The translations under genes and the position numbers were made by a program. From Torymus aiolomorphi (taxonomy: Eukaryota > Arthropoda > Insecta > Hymenoptera > Torymidae): a DNA stretch of 64,000 nt. The DNA is taken from NCBI GenBank assembly GCA_036365515.1, contig CM070873.1, positions 213,761,376 through 213,825,375 of the forward strand, written 5' to 3'. Shown one piece after another: positions 31,794 through 43,410 of this stretch (position 1 is its first letter; each line of letters begins with the position of its first letter). Below the pieces are notes generated by a model. The model worked only from the letters and a program-made list of their open reading frames with translations, was not told where the DNA came from and did no database searches.

Positions 31794-32235
31794 GGCCAGG
31801 GCCACATATGTGAATATGCTTGCGCATGAATGCGTACGGCGCTGCGTCGGCGCAGCGGAGTAACTAAAAAGGCTTGCAAGTATTTGATAGTACCAACTAG
31901 AGAAAAGTCACTAGGACTTCGTAAATTCTCTTCGAACACACCTGATCATTCTTAGTCTGATCAATAGTGGTATAAACATAACCTTAACGTTACTGTGCAA
32001 CTAAAAATATAATTTTAAGCAATTGTTTATGTAATTTTAAATTAAATAAAATTATATTTAAAAATAAACAACACGTTTTTAGTAATAACCATTTTTATTC
32101 ATTTATGATTCAGTCAGATTTAAGATTATTAGATTAACTTGGGGACTCATTTAACGTAAGTAAAACTAAATTTATTCATATATTTATGCAAAATTAAAAA
32201 AAAATGTAATTATAAATTTTTATTGAATAAATGAA
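31794..32235. repeat. Harbinger left terminal inverted repeat
   Basis: Pairs with 44806-45294 in reverse, including AACAACACGTTTTTAGTAAT and the CTCATTTAACGTAAGT block. Confidence 0.88.
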
Positions 32236-32352
32236 AAATGAAGTGAATTTATAAAGAAATCCAAGTTTATAAACATAATCTCTAAGTTACTGTGAAAGTG
32301 AAAGCTCCACGTGATCCAGGCTCCAGCATACTGTTTCCAACGTCCTGTTGCG

Positions 32353-32965
32353 ATGACTCCCATAGAAAAAATTATTATGCGATTTTATGGTATATATCCT
32401 TTCATGTTTGACCAGGAAGATGAAAGACATTATTCTTCCGTAGAAAAAAACCAAGTTTTATCCACAATCAAAGTCGCAATAATGAAAGAACAATGCGTTT
32501 ATATGTCAGGTATGTAATTTTGGAATATGATTACTAAAAATGTTGAAGGGTCAAAATAACTACAAAGAAAAATATATATTTTTGTTGCAGAGGAGCAAAT
32601 AAAAGATAAATATATCGGATAAACTAGTTGAAGACAACAAGCATCTTACATATCTGCAAAAATGCATCTATCAAAGGATGTATTACTTGAAGCCATTCAT
32701 AAGTGCAAGTACAAAGAAAAATGAGTCTACGGTCGGAAATTATGAACTAAAAAGTGGAATAAAAACTAAGGAAACAGCGACTCATGTTTCTAATCAAGAA
32801 ATAGAAGAGTATTTAAAAAATACAAAAAACAATGTATCAAATGAATTAGTTAACATTTTATGTAACACTATTGAAGCTCATGAGGATACTCGTACACAAC
32901 GTTTAATTTTTTATGTAATTTTAAGATCGATAAGGGTATTCAAAGAATCAGTATGTCAACAGTAA
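32353..32965 (+). pseudogene. unrecognised two-part ORF in Harbinger, perhaps MADF/BESS-derived
   Basis: Part one (32353-32517) begins MTPIEKIIMRFYGIYPFMF and ends at a donor-like CAGGTATGT. Part two (about 32606-32965) contains RMYYLKPFISASTKKNES and a C-terminal helix-rich stretch. Between them an acceptor-like TTTTTGTTGCAG stands at ~32589, but the joined frame meets stops, so a lesion or different splice site is needed. The YYLKPFIS part resembles the end of a MADF domain, weakly. Confidence 0.35.
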
Positions 32966-34040
32966 AATTGTAATCTCTCTATTAAAAAATACAAAAAATT
33001 ATAAAAACTTAATATAATACTAATGTAAAACTGTAAGAATACAACAATAAAATATGTATTAAATCTATTGATGAGGCTGTTTTTTCATTGTTAACTATTT
33101 TATTCATAATTTGTGTGTAAAATATGAATATATACATTTGAATATATGTGTGCTTGTGTGTGTATCACACATTTTAGTAATAAGCTGATAACAATCTGAT
33201 GTTTCGCATGATTTTTATGTAGATCTTCGTTTAAAGTGACTATAGTCTCTTTCATTTTAAAAGTTTCCTAAGAATGTGCACATTGTCACAAAATAGAAAT
33301 TTGACACGAAGATCTATATAAAAGTAGATGATTAATCTGGCGAAAAATCAGATGAAAGATAAAATAAGAAGACAGTTGATTAATCACCTATTATTTCACC
33401 TGATTAATCATCTAATTTTTGCAGTTGGGATAGTCTCATGTAAACACATATTCGTTGTCATATTATCCGTGACAGTGAAAATTGATATTATTATCTTTAT
33501 TATCTTAATATCTTTCATTATGTTTATTATTCGTGCCCTTGTCTACACCACACGTACGGTAACAGCACGTAATGTGGATTCACTTTCAGCAACTGATTTA
33601 ATGCCACTGCCCACTGGTGTGAGTGTAGGGGTCTGTATAAGTAAGAAATGTCAGCCATATTTTTCCGAGATATATACAAAATCATTTTGGAGCACGTTTT
33701 GGAGTCGCAAATTTTGCAATCGGAGCTGTTTTGCTGTACGTATAGACAAGGCTATCGATATTCTTTTAAAATATTTATGGTTGATTTGATCATATATAAT
33801 CGGAGCAGTTTTGCGACATAGACGACGCTATTCCTATTGTTGCGGAATATTTAAGGTTAACTTCCTTAATGAAAAAAAAAAACTTTAATTAATCATATAA
33901 AGATCATTATATCACAATCATTTACTACAAATAAAAATAGAAGAATAACTTTTTCTAAATCTATTGATTTTATTATTCATATTTATTAAATCTACATTTA
34001 CTAAATATGTAATGATAAAATGATAATAATATAATGAAAT
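32966..34040. other. no convincing gene
   Basis: AT-rich, with inverted GATTAATCA/CTGATTAATCATC words around 33330-33415 and two GGAGCTGTTTTG/GGAGCAGTTTTG blocks near 33722 and 33801. A 153-codon frame at 33328-33789 has a hydrophobic stretch but no homology I can name. Confidence 0.4.
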
Positions 34041-34867
34041 TTAAAATGAAAATTGCATATTTTGCTCCTGGTCAAATATTTCTAATTGTTCTATTATATA
34101 CTCCATGCATTCATGTTCATATCCTTCTGGAATCATACTAACAGCACTAATCAAATGACTTCTATAATCAACTGTTGATTTACTTGAAACCTCATTAATA
34201 CTAAATGATTTCTTAGTTTGTAACCATAATATTCGTGTTAACATTATCTAAAGTTTCAATAATCTTTTTTCCAAGAATTTTAATGCTATCATCATCTTCT
34301 GCCATTAATTTCATTTTTTTTTTTGCTGATTCATCATAATCTGGCACACGTAATAATTTCTGAGTAGGAATCAATAACCTGGACGTACTAGATGCAGAGT
34401 CATTATTTGTGGCATGTGGCATAAAAGAATTTCCAGCGCTAGATGGATTACAAGATAGTGTGCAGGAGCTTTTAGCAACTGATGGTCTTCGAGATGGTAT
34501 CCAAGATTTTGAAGCTGTGCTACTAGTATTGTGAGATGATGCCGTTGAAAACATTGAGGTACCTGGAGGGATACAATATTTTTCAGTACAGTAAATATAC
34601 TATTTATATTTACTTTTGTATTGGTGCTATCCACCGGACAATGTTTTAATACTTCACTAGTTAAATAAATACTTGGTTTTTCTTTTTTAAACTTACTTGA
34701 TATGTTACGTTGTAAGGAAAGATTATCACAATCTGGCACACATGATGATTTCTGAGAAGGAATCAATGACCTGGACGTACTAGGAGCAGAGGCTTTATTT
34801 GGGACTTGTGGCATGAAAGAATTTTCAGCGCTAGATGGATTGAAAGATAGTGTGCAGGAGCTATTAG

Positions 34868-35094
34868 TGTTGAGAATATACATATTATATTGTACAGCGC
34901 GAGACACACGTATGTACACATGTGTGTCTCCCCACCCCATAACGTGTGAGAGCCGACGGGCGAGCGCGACGCTCCTGCAAACTTGTCGTCAGACCGAGAA
35001 TGGCCCGCGCCAAGTGTAGTCATACTGTATCTTAGATTAAGTCTCTTAAATAAACTCTTTTATTCTATCCAATTTGTGTGTCCTTTATTCAACA
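34868..35094 (+). repeat. copia 5' LTR
   Basis: 227 bp, TG...CA ended, contains AAATAAACTC polyadenylation-like signal near the R/U5 border. Confidence 0.95.
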
Positions 35095-35287
35095 TGTTAG
35101 CGGAGCGCATGGTTGGTGAGTGTTGAAAAAAGACTCTGACCCAATACAAGCCTCGGCGAGTATTGGGGGCAGCTTATAAACTCAAATTAAAACGGCGGAC
35201 ACCAAGGAAGAGAAAAACTCCGAGCACGAAGGAACGCTCGAGTCGAAGGAACAAGCCACAACATCGAAGGTCAAGCAAGAAGACGAA

Positions 35288-37579
35288 ATGGATAAAAAGG
35301 ATGTTTCAATACCAGTATTCGATGGCGGAAACTACAGTATGTGAAAAAAGAGGATCCAAATGTACATGAAGCTCAAAAAATGTGAAATTGTGATAGAAAG
35401 AGAAAAGAGTGAAACAGACAAAGTAGAAGAATGGAAACAGAATGATTTGAAAGCAATAAATATAATTTATAGTACGATATCAGATAAACAATTAGAATTT
35501 GTTTGTGAAGAAGAAACAGCATACAAAATTATGAAGAAGCTAGACAGTATGTATTTAAAGGAATCAACGGCGTTACAAATAGTCTGCAGGAATAGACTGG
35601 AGAAATTAAGATTAAGAAACTATAGTGATTCTGAGGCATTTTTCAGTGAGTTTGAAAAAGCAGTAAACGAATTAAAAGGCGCGTGTGCTAAAATAAACGA
35701 AAAAGAAAAATTGAATTATATGCTCAACACGTTACCAGAATCATACAGTTATATAGGTGATTTGGTTGATACATTGAAAGAAGAAGAACAAACGGCTGAT
35801 TACATAAGAAACAAAATTAAGCTAGCTGAAATGAAGAATCGAAAAGAGCATAACGAGAGAAGTACGAATGTATTTACTGCAAGAAAGGGAAACTGCTATA
35901 AGTGTGGAAAACCTGGTCATTTCGCACGAGATTGCCAAGATGGAGGACAAGCAGGTAGCAACGGCAGCTCATGGAGAGGATCGACACGTGGTCGCAGCCG
36001 AGGCACAGCCGGAAGAGGCCATTACGGCAGAGGACGCGGAAAATTCCATGAACAACAAGGAACCAGCACGAGCGAACAGAGCGGCGAAGGTGCGAGCGCA
36101 TGGATAGCGATGACACACGCTGCGTACACAAACGAAACAAACAGGTCAGGTATGAGCGAGATAGAGTGGATACTCGATAGCGGATGTTCTGATCATATTA
36201 TAAATAACGAAAATTATTTTGAAAAATATATTAGTTTAAAAGAACCGGTAAATATTTATCTCGGTGATAATAGAGCTATAAAAGCTACAAAGATAGGAAC
36301 TCTATCTCTTTATTTTGTCACCTTCGGGAAGCAAAATAAAGTTAATATTAATAATGTTTATTTTGCTAAGGAAATGAATGCTAATTTAATAAGTGTTGGA
36401 AAATTAACGAATAATAAGAATACGGTAATTTTGAAAGGAAAAGTTGCAAAAATTATAGATAGTGATAATAAATTAACTGCAATAGCATTTAAATTTAATG
36501 ATACATATAAGATGAAAAGTAAATTGGCAAGGAATATAAGTTGTGTAAATAGTGCCGAACAGAATAATAACATGAGTCAAAAGGAAAGATGGCATAGAGT
36601 GTTAGGTCACGTAAATTTTAGATATTTGGATACGATATGTAAACAGCAGTTATTAACGGGCGTTCCAAATGAACTTGAATCTGAATTTATGAAGTGTAAA
36701 ACTTGTATTGAAAATAAGATATATAACTTGCCATTTACTAATAATAGAACAAAGGCGAAAGATATATTAGAAATTATACATACGGATGTATGCGGACCCT
36801 TTAAAACTACTGGGTTTAGCAGAGAAAAATATTTCGTTTCTTTTATTGATGATTATAGTAAAATAGCTAAAGTTTATTGCATAAAGACTAAAGAAGAAGT
36901 TTTTGATTGTTTATTTCAATTTGTAAATGAAACTGAAAATTTAACCGGAAAAAGAATAAAAATATTGAGATGTGATAACGGGAAAGAATACTTAAATAAT
37001 CGGGTTTATAAATTTGCCAAAGGAAAGGGTATTATTATTAATAATTGTCCGACGTATGTGCACGAATTAAACTGCACAGCTGAAAGATTTAATAGAACGA
37101 TAATGGATAAAGCGCGATGTTTACTATCAGAGGAAAAATTACACAAATGCTACTGGCCAGAAATAATATGTGCCGCGACGTATTTGAAAAATCGTACGTT
37201 AGCAAATACGATTGAAAGAAAAACACCTTATGAAATATTTTTTAGAAAGAGACCAAATGTCAAACATTTACGTTTGTACGGGAGTAAAGTTTTTGTAAGA
37301 AAACCGGAACAAAAAAGATTGTCTAAATGGGATCAAAAAGCTGAAATGGGAATATTGTTAGGTTATAGTGATGTAGGCCATAGAGTACTTATAAATAATA
37401 AAATAATTGTTGCAAGGCATGTGGATATTATAGAAAGAGATGTTAAATGCATTGGTATTGATTATAAAGATAATATTGATAAAATGATAGTACAGAAAGT
37501 GATGCAAGTACAAACGATGATTTATCGGATAATGTCTTTGAAAACGCGAATGAATCCGAAGAGCAACAAGGTAAAGTAA
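35288..37579 (+). pseudogene. copia gag-protease-integrase, early stop
   Basis: ATG 35288 opens Gag (DKKDVSIPVFDGGNYSM), hits TGA at 35342-35344 where Trp is expected in Gag, and continues open in the same frame to 37579. Domains by position: capsid-like helices to ~35860; zinc knuckle CYKCGKPGHFARDC (~35895); Gly/Arg linker; protease ILDSGCSDHI (~36170, DSG active site); pre-integrase zinc finger with RWHRVLGH and CKTC; integrase with HTDVCGPF, FIDDYSK, RCDNGKEY and ERFNRTIMDKA. A frame break at 37579-37612 separates it from RT. Apart from these lesions it is well kept. Confidence 0.92.
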
Positions 37580-37611
37580 AAGAAAAGAATAATTTATCGT
37601 TACATTAACCT

Positions 37612-38267
37612 TTGGGGAAATGTAAAGATACAGAAAACGCAACATTGAAAGTTCCGCGAAAATCTACGCGTGATAGGAAAAGTCCTGTAAGATACCCAGA
37701 AAAGGAAAGCTATAATATTTATGTAAGATACTGTAGAGTAGATACGCCTTGTATATTTGAGGAGGCGATGAATAGTAAAGAGAGTAAAAATTGGCAAGAA
37801 GCCATGAATAAGGAAATCGAATGCATAAATAAAAATAAAACTTGGGAATTAGTCGATAGAGTACAAAATAAAAAAGTTATAGATGTAAAATGGGTTTACA
37901 TAAGAAAATCAGATAATAAGTACAAAGCTAGGCTAGTTGTGAGAGGTTTTCAACAAACAGATGTAATTGATGATATATATTCCCCAGTTGCGAAAAATCA
38001 AACGTTAAAAATTTTATTTTCATATTGCTGCCAAAATGGGCTCAAAATAGAACAAATGGATGTAGAGACAGCATTCTTAAATGGAAAGGTAACTACGGAG
38101 GTATATGTCAATCAACCAAAAGGTTATGAAGATGGAACCGAACGAGTGTATAAATTGTCAAAAGCGTTGTATGGATTGCGAGAGAGTCCTAGAGACTGGT
38201 ATGAATGCTTTGATGAATATGTTATGAAACTTGGCTTTAGAAAGAGCAATGTAGAATTATGCCTATA
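37612..38267 (+). pseudogene. copia reverse transcriptase, first part
   Basis: WQEAMNKEIECINKNKTWELV, VIDVKWVYIRK, YKARLVVRGFQQ and MDVETAFLNGKVTTEVYVNQP, the classic copia RT fingers and palm. The frame then runs into the mariner at 38268. RT resumes at 39557. Confidence 0.92.
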
Positions 38268-39554
38268 TACGAGGGTCATTTGATAAGCACCTAGCCTATA
38301 AATGAAAACACCAAAATTTTACAAAAAATAAAATTTATTTTTCAATGTAGTCTCCTTTTAGTTGAATACACTTGGTCCAGCGGTGTTCCAATTTTTTTAA
38401 CCCCGTTGAAAAAAATTTTTTCTCTTGGTTTGCAAAATAGGCCTTCATGGCGGCGATTATTTCGTTATTGGAGTGGAATCTCTTCCCGGCGAGCGAATTT
38501 ATTAGGTTCGGAAACAAAAAAAAGTCGCACGGAGCCAAATCTGGAGAATACGGTGGATGGGGCAGCAGTTCGTAGCATAATTCGACCAATTTAGCCGTGG
38601 CGAGTGCAGAAGTGTGAGCCGGTGCATTATCGTGGTGGAAAAGCACTTTCTTTTTAGACAAATGGGGCCGTTTTTCTTCTAACACGGCGTCAAATCGGCT
38701 CAATAGTTCGGCGTAGTACTGTCCTGTGACCGTTTTGCCCTTCTCCAGATAGTCAATAAAAATCACACCTTGAGAATCCCAGAAAACAGTGGCCATCACC
38801 TTTCCGGCCGACGGGACCGTCTTCGCCTTCTTCGGAGCAGGTTCACCGGGTAAGGTCCACTGTTTTGACTGCTCCTTGGTCTCTGGAGTGTAGTAGTGAA
38901 TCCATGTTTCGTCGACGGTCACGTAACGACGCAAAAACTCTTTTGGATTGCGATTAAACAGCTCCAAACACTGCTCTGAACTGGTCACACGGATGCACTT
39001 GTTGTCTGCAGTCAGCAAACGCGGCACCCACCTTGCTGACAGCTTCCTCATGCCTAAAATCTCATGTAGGATATGCCACACGCGTTCTTCTGAGATGCCT
39101 ACTATCGTAGCTATCTCGTGCACCTTTAATCGGCGGTCTGACAAAACGATATCGGGTATCGTGTAACGTAGTGGCTGTTTTCGGAGCACCTGGGCGTGGA
39201 TCATCAAAAACCGACGTACGACCACGTTGAAACTCGTTATACCAAAATTTAACGGTCGCCATCGAAGGAGAAGCATCCCCATACACTGCATCCAAGCGTT
39301 CTTTAATTTCACTGCGCGATTTCCCTTCCAAAAACAAGAATCGAATCACCGACCGATATTGTTCTTTCTCCATTTTTTCAAAAATCAACGGACACATTTG
39401 CTTTCACACGCTCTCAAAAATAAACTACAACTCCGATCCGGCTGAAATTTCGTCTGTAACCGTTTACAGGAAGATACTGCACTGTAGTGTATTTCTGGTG
39501 CGATAGTGGCACCATCTGGCGGTGAGGCTAGGTACTTGTCAAATGACCCTCGTA
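38268..39554 (-). mobile_element. mariner element, 1,287 bp, inserted in copia RT
   Basis: Ends TACGAGGGTCATTTGA and TCAAATGACCCTCGTA are exact inverted repeats at the outer ~16 bp, with TA duplications at 38266-38267 and 39555-39556. Full length and late in the nesting order. Confidence 0.95.
38335..39373 (-). pseudogene. mariner transposase, one frameshift
   Basis: ATG 39373 begins MEKEQYRSVIRFLFLEGKSR (helix-turn-helix region, KFWYNEFQRGR). The frame changes near 39170-39190 after the PRPGAP linker, then is open to 38335. DDD triad: VTVDETWIHYY, FHHDNAPAHTS, YSPDLAPCDFF (the DD34D type). All three catalytic residues present; only the single frame change prevents a normal protein. Confidence 0.92.
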
Positions 39555-39556
39555 TA

Positions 39557-40537
39557 CATGAAAAAGACAAAGACATTGTTTACCTATTAATATACGTAGA
39601 CGATTTGTTGATTTGTGGAAAAGATGAAAAGAAAATACAAAGAATAAAGAAATTGTTATCTGATCGTTTCAAAATGAAAGATTTAGGTGAAATAAATGAG
39701 TATCTAGGCATAAACGTAAAGCATGATCATACAAATGGTAAGATGGAATTAAGTCAAGAAAAATATATTGAGTTACTAGCAACTAAATTTCACATAAAAG
39801 ATAGTAAGTTATATAGCACTCCGATGGAGACAAATTTAAAAATTGAAAATTCCAAAGAGTTCGAACCAAATATAAAATATAGGAATTTAATTGGCGCATT
39901 ATTATATGTTAGTTCTGGCACTCGACCAGACATTAGTCATAGCGTAAATTACTTAAGTAGATTCCAAAATTGTTACACCGAGACACATTGGAAATATGCA
40001 TTACGAATTTTGAAGTATTTGTATTTAACGAAAAAATTAAGTTTACAATATAAGAGAAATAAAAATTGTGAAATAATTGATGGCTATGTAGACGCAGATT
40101 GGGTTGGAGACAATGTTGATAGGAAGTCCACATCAGGTTATGTAATTCGAGTTTTTGGGAATGTAATTGATTGGAAATCGCGAAAACAAAAATGTATAAC
40201 AAAGGCTTCGACATATGCAGAGTACGTTGCGTTATCTGAAATAGTAAGCGAATTGAAATATCTAAAAGAATTATTAAAAACGTTTGACTTGGATATTGAA
40301 AAACCAATAAAGATTTATGAAGATAATTCAGGTGCGATAAATATAGCGAACTTTGGTAACTTTACGAAAAATTCAAAACACATTGAGATTCATTACCATT
40401 ATGTACACGAGGGCGTTAAAAACAAAGAGATTGAAATTGTAAAAATCGACTCAGAAAATAATATAGCCGATGTATTCACGAAAGCATTATGTAAAGATAA
40501 GTTTGTTAAGTTCAGAGAATTGTTAAATGTAAAATGA
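39557..40537 (+). pseudogene. copia reverse transcriptase end and RNase H
   Basis: Resumes HEKDKDIVYLLIYVDDLLIC with the catalytic YVDD, then QEKYIELLATKFHI, PDISHSVNYLSRF, RNase H with GYVDADWVGD, STSGYVI and the tail DNSGAINIA and IADVFTKAL. Open from the mariner border to stop 40537. The reading frame through 39506-39556 is mariner end sequence, not copia. Confidence 0.92.
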
Positions 40538-40574
40538 AAATGATGAAATAGTACAATATAAATGTAAGGAGGCC

Positions 40575-40799
40575 TGTTGAGAATATACATATTATATTGT
40601 ACAGCACGAGACACACGTATGTACACATGTGTGTCTCCCCACCCCATAACGTGTGAGAGCCGACGGGCAAGCGCGACGCTCCTGCAAACTTGTCATCAGA
40701 CCGAGAATGGCCCGCGCCAAGTGTAGTCATACTGTATCTTAGATTAAGTCTTTTAAATAAACTCTTTTATTCTATCCAATTTGTGTCCTTTATTCAACA
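40575..40799 (+). repeat. copia 3' LTR
   Basis: 225 bp, ~98% identical by eye to the 5' LTR. Confidence 0.95.
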
Positions 40800-41682
40800 A
40801 TTAGTAACTGATGGTCTTCGTAATGGTATCCAAGATTTTGAAGCTGTGCTTGTAGTATCGTGAGCCGATGATGCCGTTGAAAATATTGAGGTATCTGGAG
40901 ATAGCACATCAATGAGTACAGTAAATGTAGTTTACTTTACTAATTAAATTAGTATTTTATTTTTCTTTTTTAAACTTACTTGATGTGTTATGTTCTAAAG
41001 AAAGATTGATACTTGACAAACTTGTTCTATGCTGTATAGCCGGCTTCAAGAACATCAACTGTTCGTAGTACGGGAAATCATTGGTTGTGGCACCAGATCC
41101 AGATCCTGCTTTATTTTCCCCAGCTAAATGCTTCTTAAATTGCCTTACTAAGCCTTGCCATGTATTTATTATCTCAGGCACTTAAAGAAAAACAAACGAA
41201 TTAGAAGAATATTACCAGATGTACATAAAAAGAAATAATAATCTATTTGATATTTACCTGATTTGGTGATATCTAATTCCTTTAAATAATTCGAAAGAAC
41301 CAATAGTTTATCTAATTTGTCAACAGTAATAACGTAACTTTCCTCCATTTTGTCATACAATGTCGGATTATTCATAAAATAATTGATTAATAAATCATAA
41401 AAAATCACATCTTGTTGATCTACTATATTATTCATTTTTATTTTTAGTTAATTAATACTATACTAATGCTTTACTAATACGGCAAACGTTTATCAAGAAA
41501 CTTATCCTTTCCAGATCCAAAAGGCAACTGCAACTGAAAACGTGAAGGACAATGAGACGTCTACCTTCGTTTCGAGTTCATTGAATGTGCTTTTGTTTTG
41601 ACAGCCACTGCTTTTGTTATGTTACAGTTACTCAGAACGACAGTTATTATAACCTATAATTACTTAACGTTAATAATTGGCT

Positions 41683-42779
41683 ATGGATGAAATATATAAA
41701 ATCATAGTTAAAAAACTCTTGAAAAATGATTACAACAATTTTATCTTTGATGAGAAACACGTTAAACATGGAGACAAAGATCAAATTTACAGTTTCTTTA
41801 AAACTGTACAAAAGGAAATCGAACATAAATTGAACAACCATGTTGAAAGTGACTTAATTTATTAGCAGCTTCTATTATATTGATTGTTTTTATTGTATTT
41901 CATTATATTGATAGTAGTTATTATAAGGAACGAAAATAATTGTTTTTCTTCTTAATTTCAGTGGATTATATAAAATCTTTATGGTATAAAATGCGTAAAA
42001 GATTTGTAGAAATCAATTTAAAAAAGTCTCGTAGAGAAAAAGTTCGTCCTACTCAAGAACATTTTTACAAATATTTAATTTTTCTGGAAGACCATATTTC
42101 TCACAAAAATGATGAAGTTTATAAATCTCTTAATAAACAAGAAGTATTTCACAAAATATTTGATGACCTAATGGGAAATACATTTGAAGATATAGATGAT
42201 TTCGATGACATAATTGATGATTTTAACATAGACAATTTTCCAGATGTAAGCGAAATCTTGCATTCGAATGATTATGATTTTGAAGAGAATTTTATTTTAC
42301 CTGATACAGAAAGCTTGGAAATATTAGAAGGGTATGAAGACGTAGTAATTCATTCCTTATCAAAAACAATGAAATCTGGAGAGGTGCAACAGATTGAAAA
42401 GAAAAAAGCATCTAACTTGAAAATAGCAGAAAAGATGATCAACAAATCAGACAAAAAAAATATTATTGAAACAAATAAGGCTAATAAAATAAACAAATAC
42501 CCTGTTAAAACTGCGAACAACCAACCAAATAAACCATTATTATGTTTAATTGATGAGCCAAAGAAGAGTGAAATTGATTTTGCTTTTGCTCGAACAAAAA
42601 ATGAAAAGTTTGTTTTGGGATTAAAAAATAAATTGATTAGAGAAGTTGTAGATCTCTTGCATGTGGCACTGGAGGAATCAAAATCTGAAATACTAAAAGA
42701 ATATCGCATGCAAGTCATAATTGATGGCATAAATAATTATATTAAAAACAGAAAAGAACAGTGTTCTACAAAAATGTAA
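41683..42779 (+). CDS. second MADF-type protein in the Harbinger element
   Basis: Exon one from ATG 41683 (MDEIYKIIVKKLLKNDYNNF, DQIYSFFKTVQKEI) resembles the first half of a MADF domain. After an intron with a pyrimidine-rich acceptor TTTCAG at ~41961, exon two gives VDYIKSLWYKMRKRFVEINL and EHFYKYLIFLEDHISHK, the second half. A long acidic and Lys-rich middle follows, then a C-terminal helical region (VDLLHVALEESKSEILKEY) similar to BESS. The donor site was not pinned down. Divergently placed to the first MADF gene 250 bp away. A DNA-binding accessory protein of the transposon is likely. Confidence 0.6.
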
Positions 42780-43410
42780 ATATTTATTATTTATGTATAA
42801 TAAAATAATTTTTCTACCATATTTATTTATTTATTTATTTCAAACCAGTAATTTACAAGGTAAATCCTATATAGGTAAATAATATTACCTGAGCATAGGC
42901 CTGGTATAAAAAACTTACATACTCACAAACTAAGAAAAACCTTAAGAACTAAATAAACATTTGTTAATAAATCCATTTGAGGCATAATTAGCGTTAATAT
43001 TCTTAACAATGGAGATTTTTAACTTTTTCTTAATTATATATACATCTATAAAATAATATAAAAATACGGTACCGCAAACAGGAAACTGTATTTTCCTCTG
43101 CGGATTTACTAAATCATGTAAATGTAAATGTAATAAATTTACTACTGGCAAATAAATAAATAAATAAATAAATAAAGTATATATGTATACCATGTATCGC
43201 TATCAAACACTATCATGATGCATTGGAACTCTTAATGTCTACTGAACTGTTGAAAATCATTCCTCTTATATTGTATCATATAAAAAAATAAATACATTAA
43301 AGATTCTTCTGTAATTAAAACGGTGTTGATGTAACTATCTTCTGTATACCAATTGATAAACAAGATTGGTCATGATTAATATCCATGCAACAAACGCCAG
43401 TATAGGTTAT
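42780..43410. other. 3' region, (ATTT)n and (AAAT)n tracts
   Basis: Contains ATTTATTTATTT near 42820 and AAATAAATAAAT near 43152. Between is AT-rich sequence with no gene. Confidence 0.5.

Larger units (their letters stand above)
34868..40799 (+). mobile_element. Ty1/copia LTR retrotransposon, full-length, with mariner inside
   Basis: Two LTRs (34868-35094 and 40575-40799) differ by about four substitutions and a 2-bp indel. Flanks are perfect 5-bp duplications ATTAG (34863-34867, 40800-40804). LTRs start TGTTGAG and end TTCAACA. Order Gag, protease, integrase, RT, RNase H is that of copia. A purine-rich AAGGAGG precedes the 3' LTR. Confidence 0.95.
34041..41435 (-). pseudogene. Harbinger MADF-BESS-type DNA-binding protein, split by copia
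   Basis: Exons on the minus strand. 41435-~41250 starts MNNIVDQQDVIFYDLLINYF. 41181-40983 contains IINTWQGLVRQFKKHLAG and FPYYEQLMFLKPAI (the rest of a MADF domain) and ends at a GTAAGT donor. Ser-rich linker exons are duplicated (34213-34560 and 34690-34867 plus 40805-40880). The C-terminal piece 34244-34041 has a BESS-like DYRSHLISAVSMIPEGYEHE helix. Copia inserted in one of the duplicated linker exons (ATTAG at 34863-34867 and 40800-40804), in the opposite orientation. In Harbingers such proteins help bring the transposase to the ends. Confidence 0.7.

Noticed and set aside
33328..33789. 153-codon ORF within the Harbinger element
   Set aside because: AT-rich, starts in an inverted-repeat region, no homology; hydrophobicity follows from T-rich codons.
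38406..39445. Plus-strand ORFs inside the mariner
   Set aside because: Antisense shadows of the transposase.
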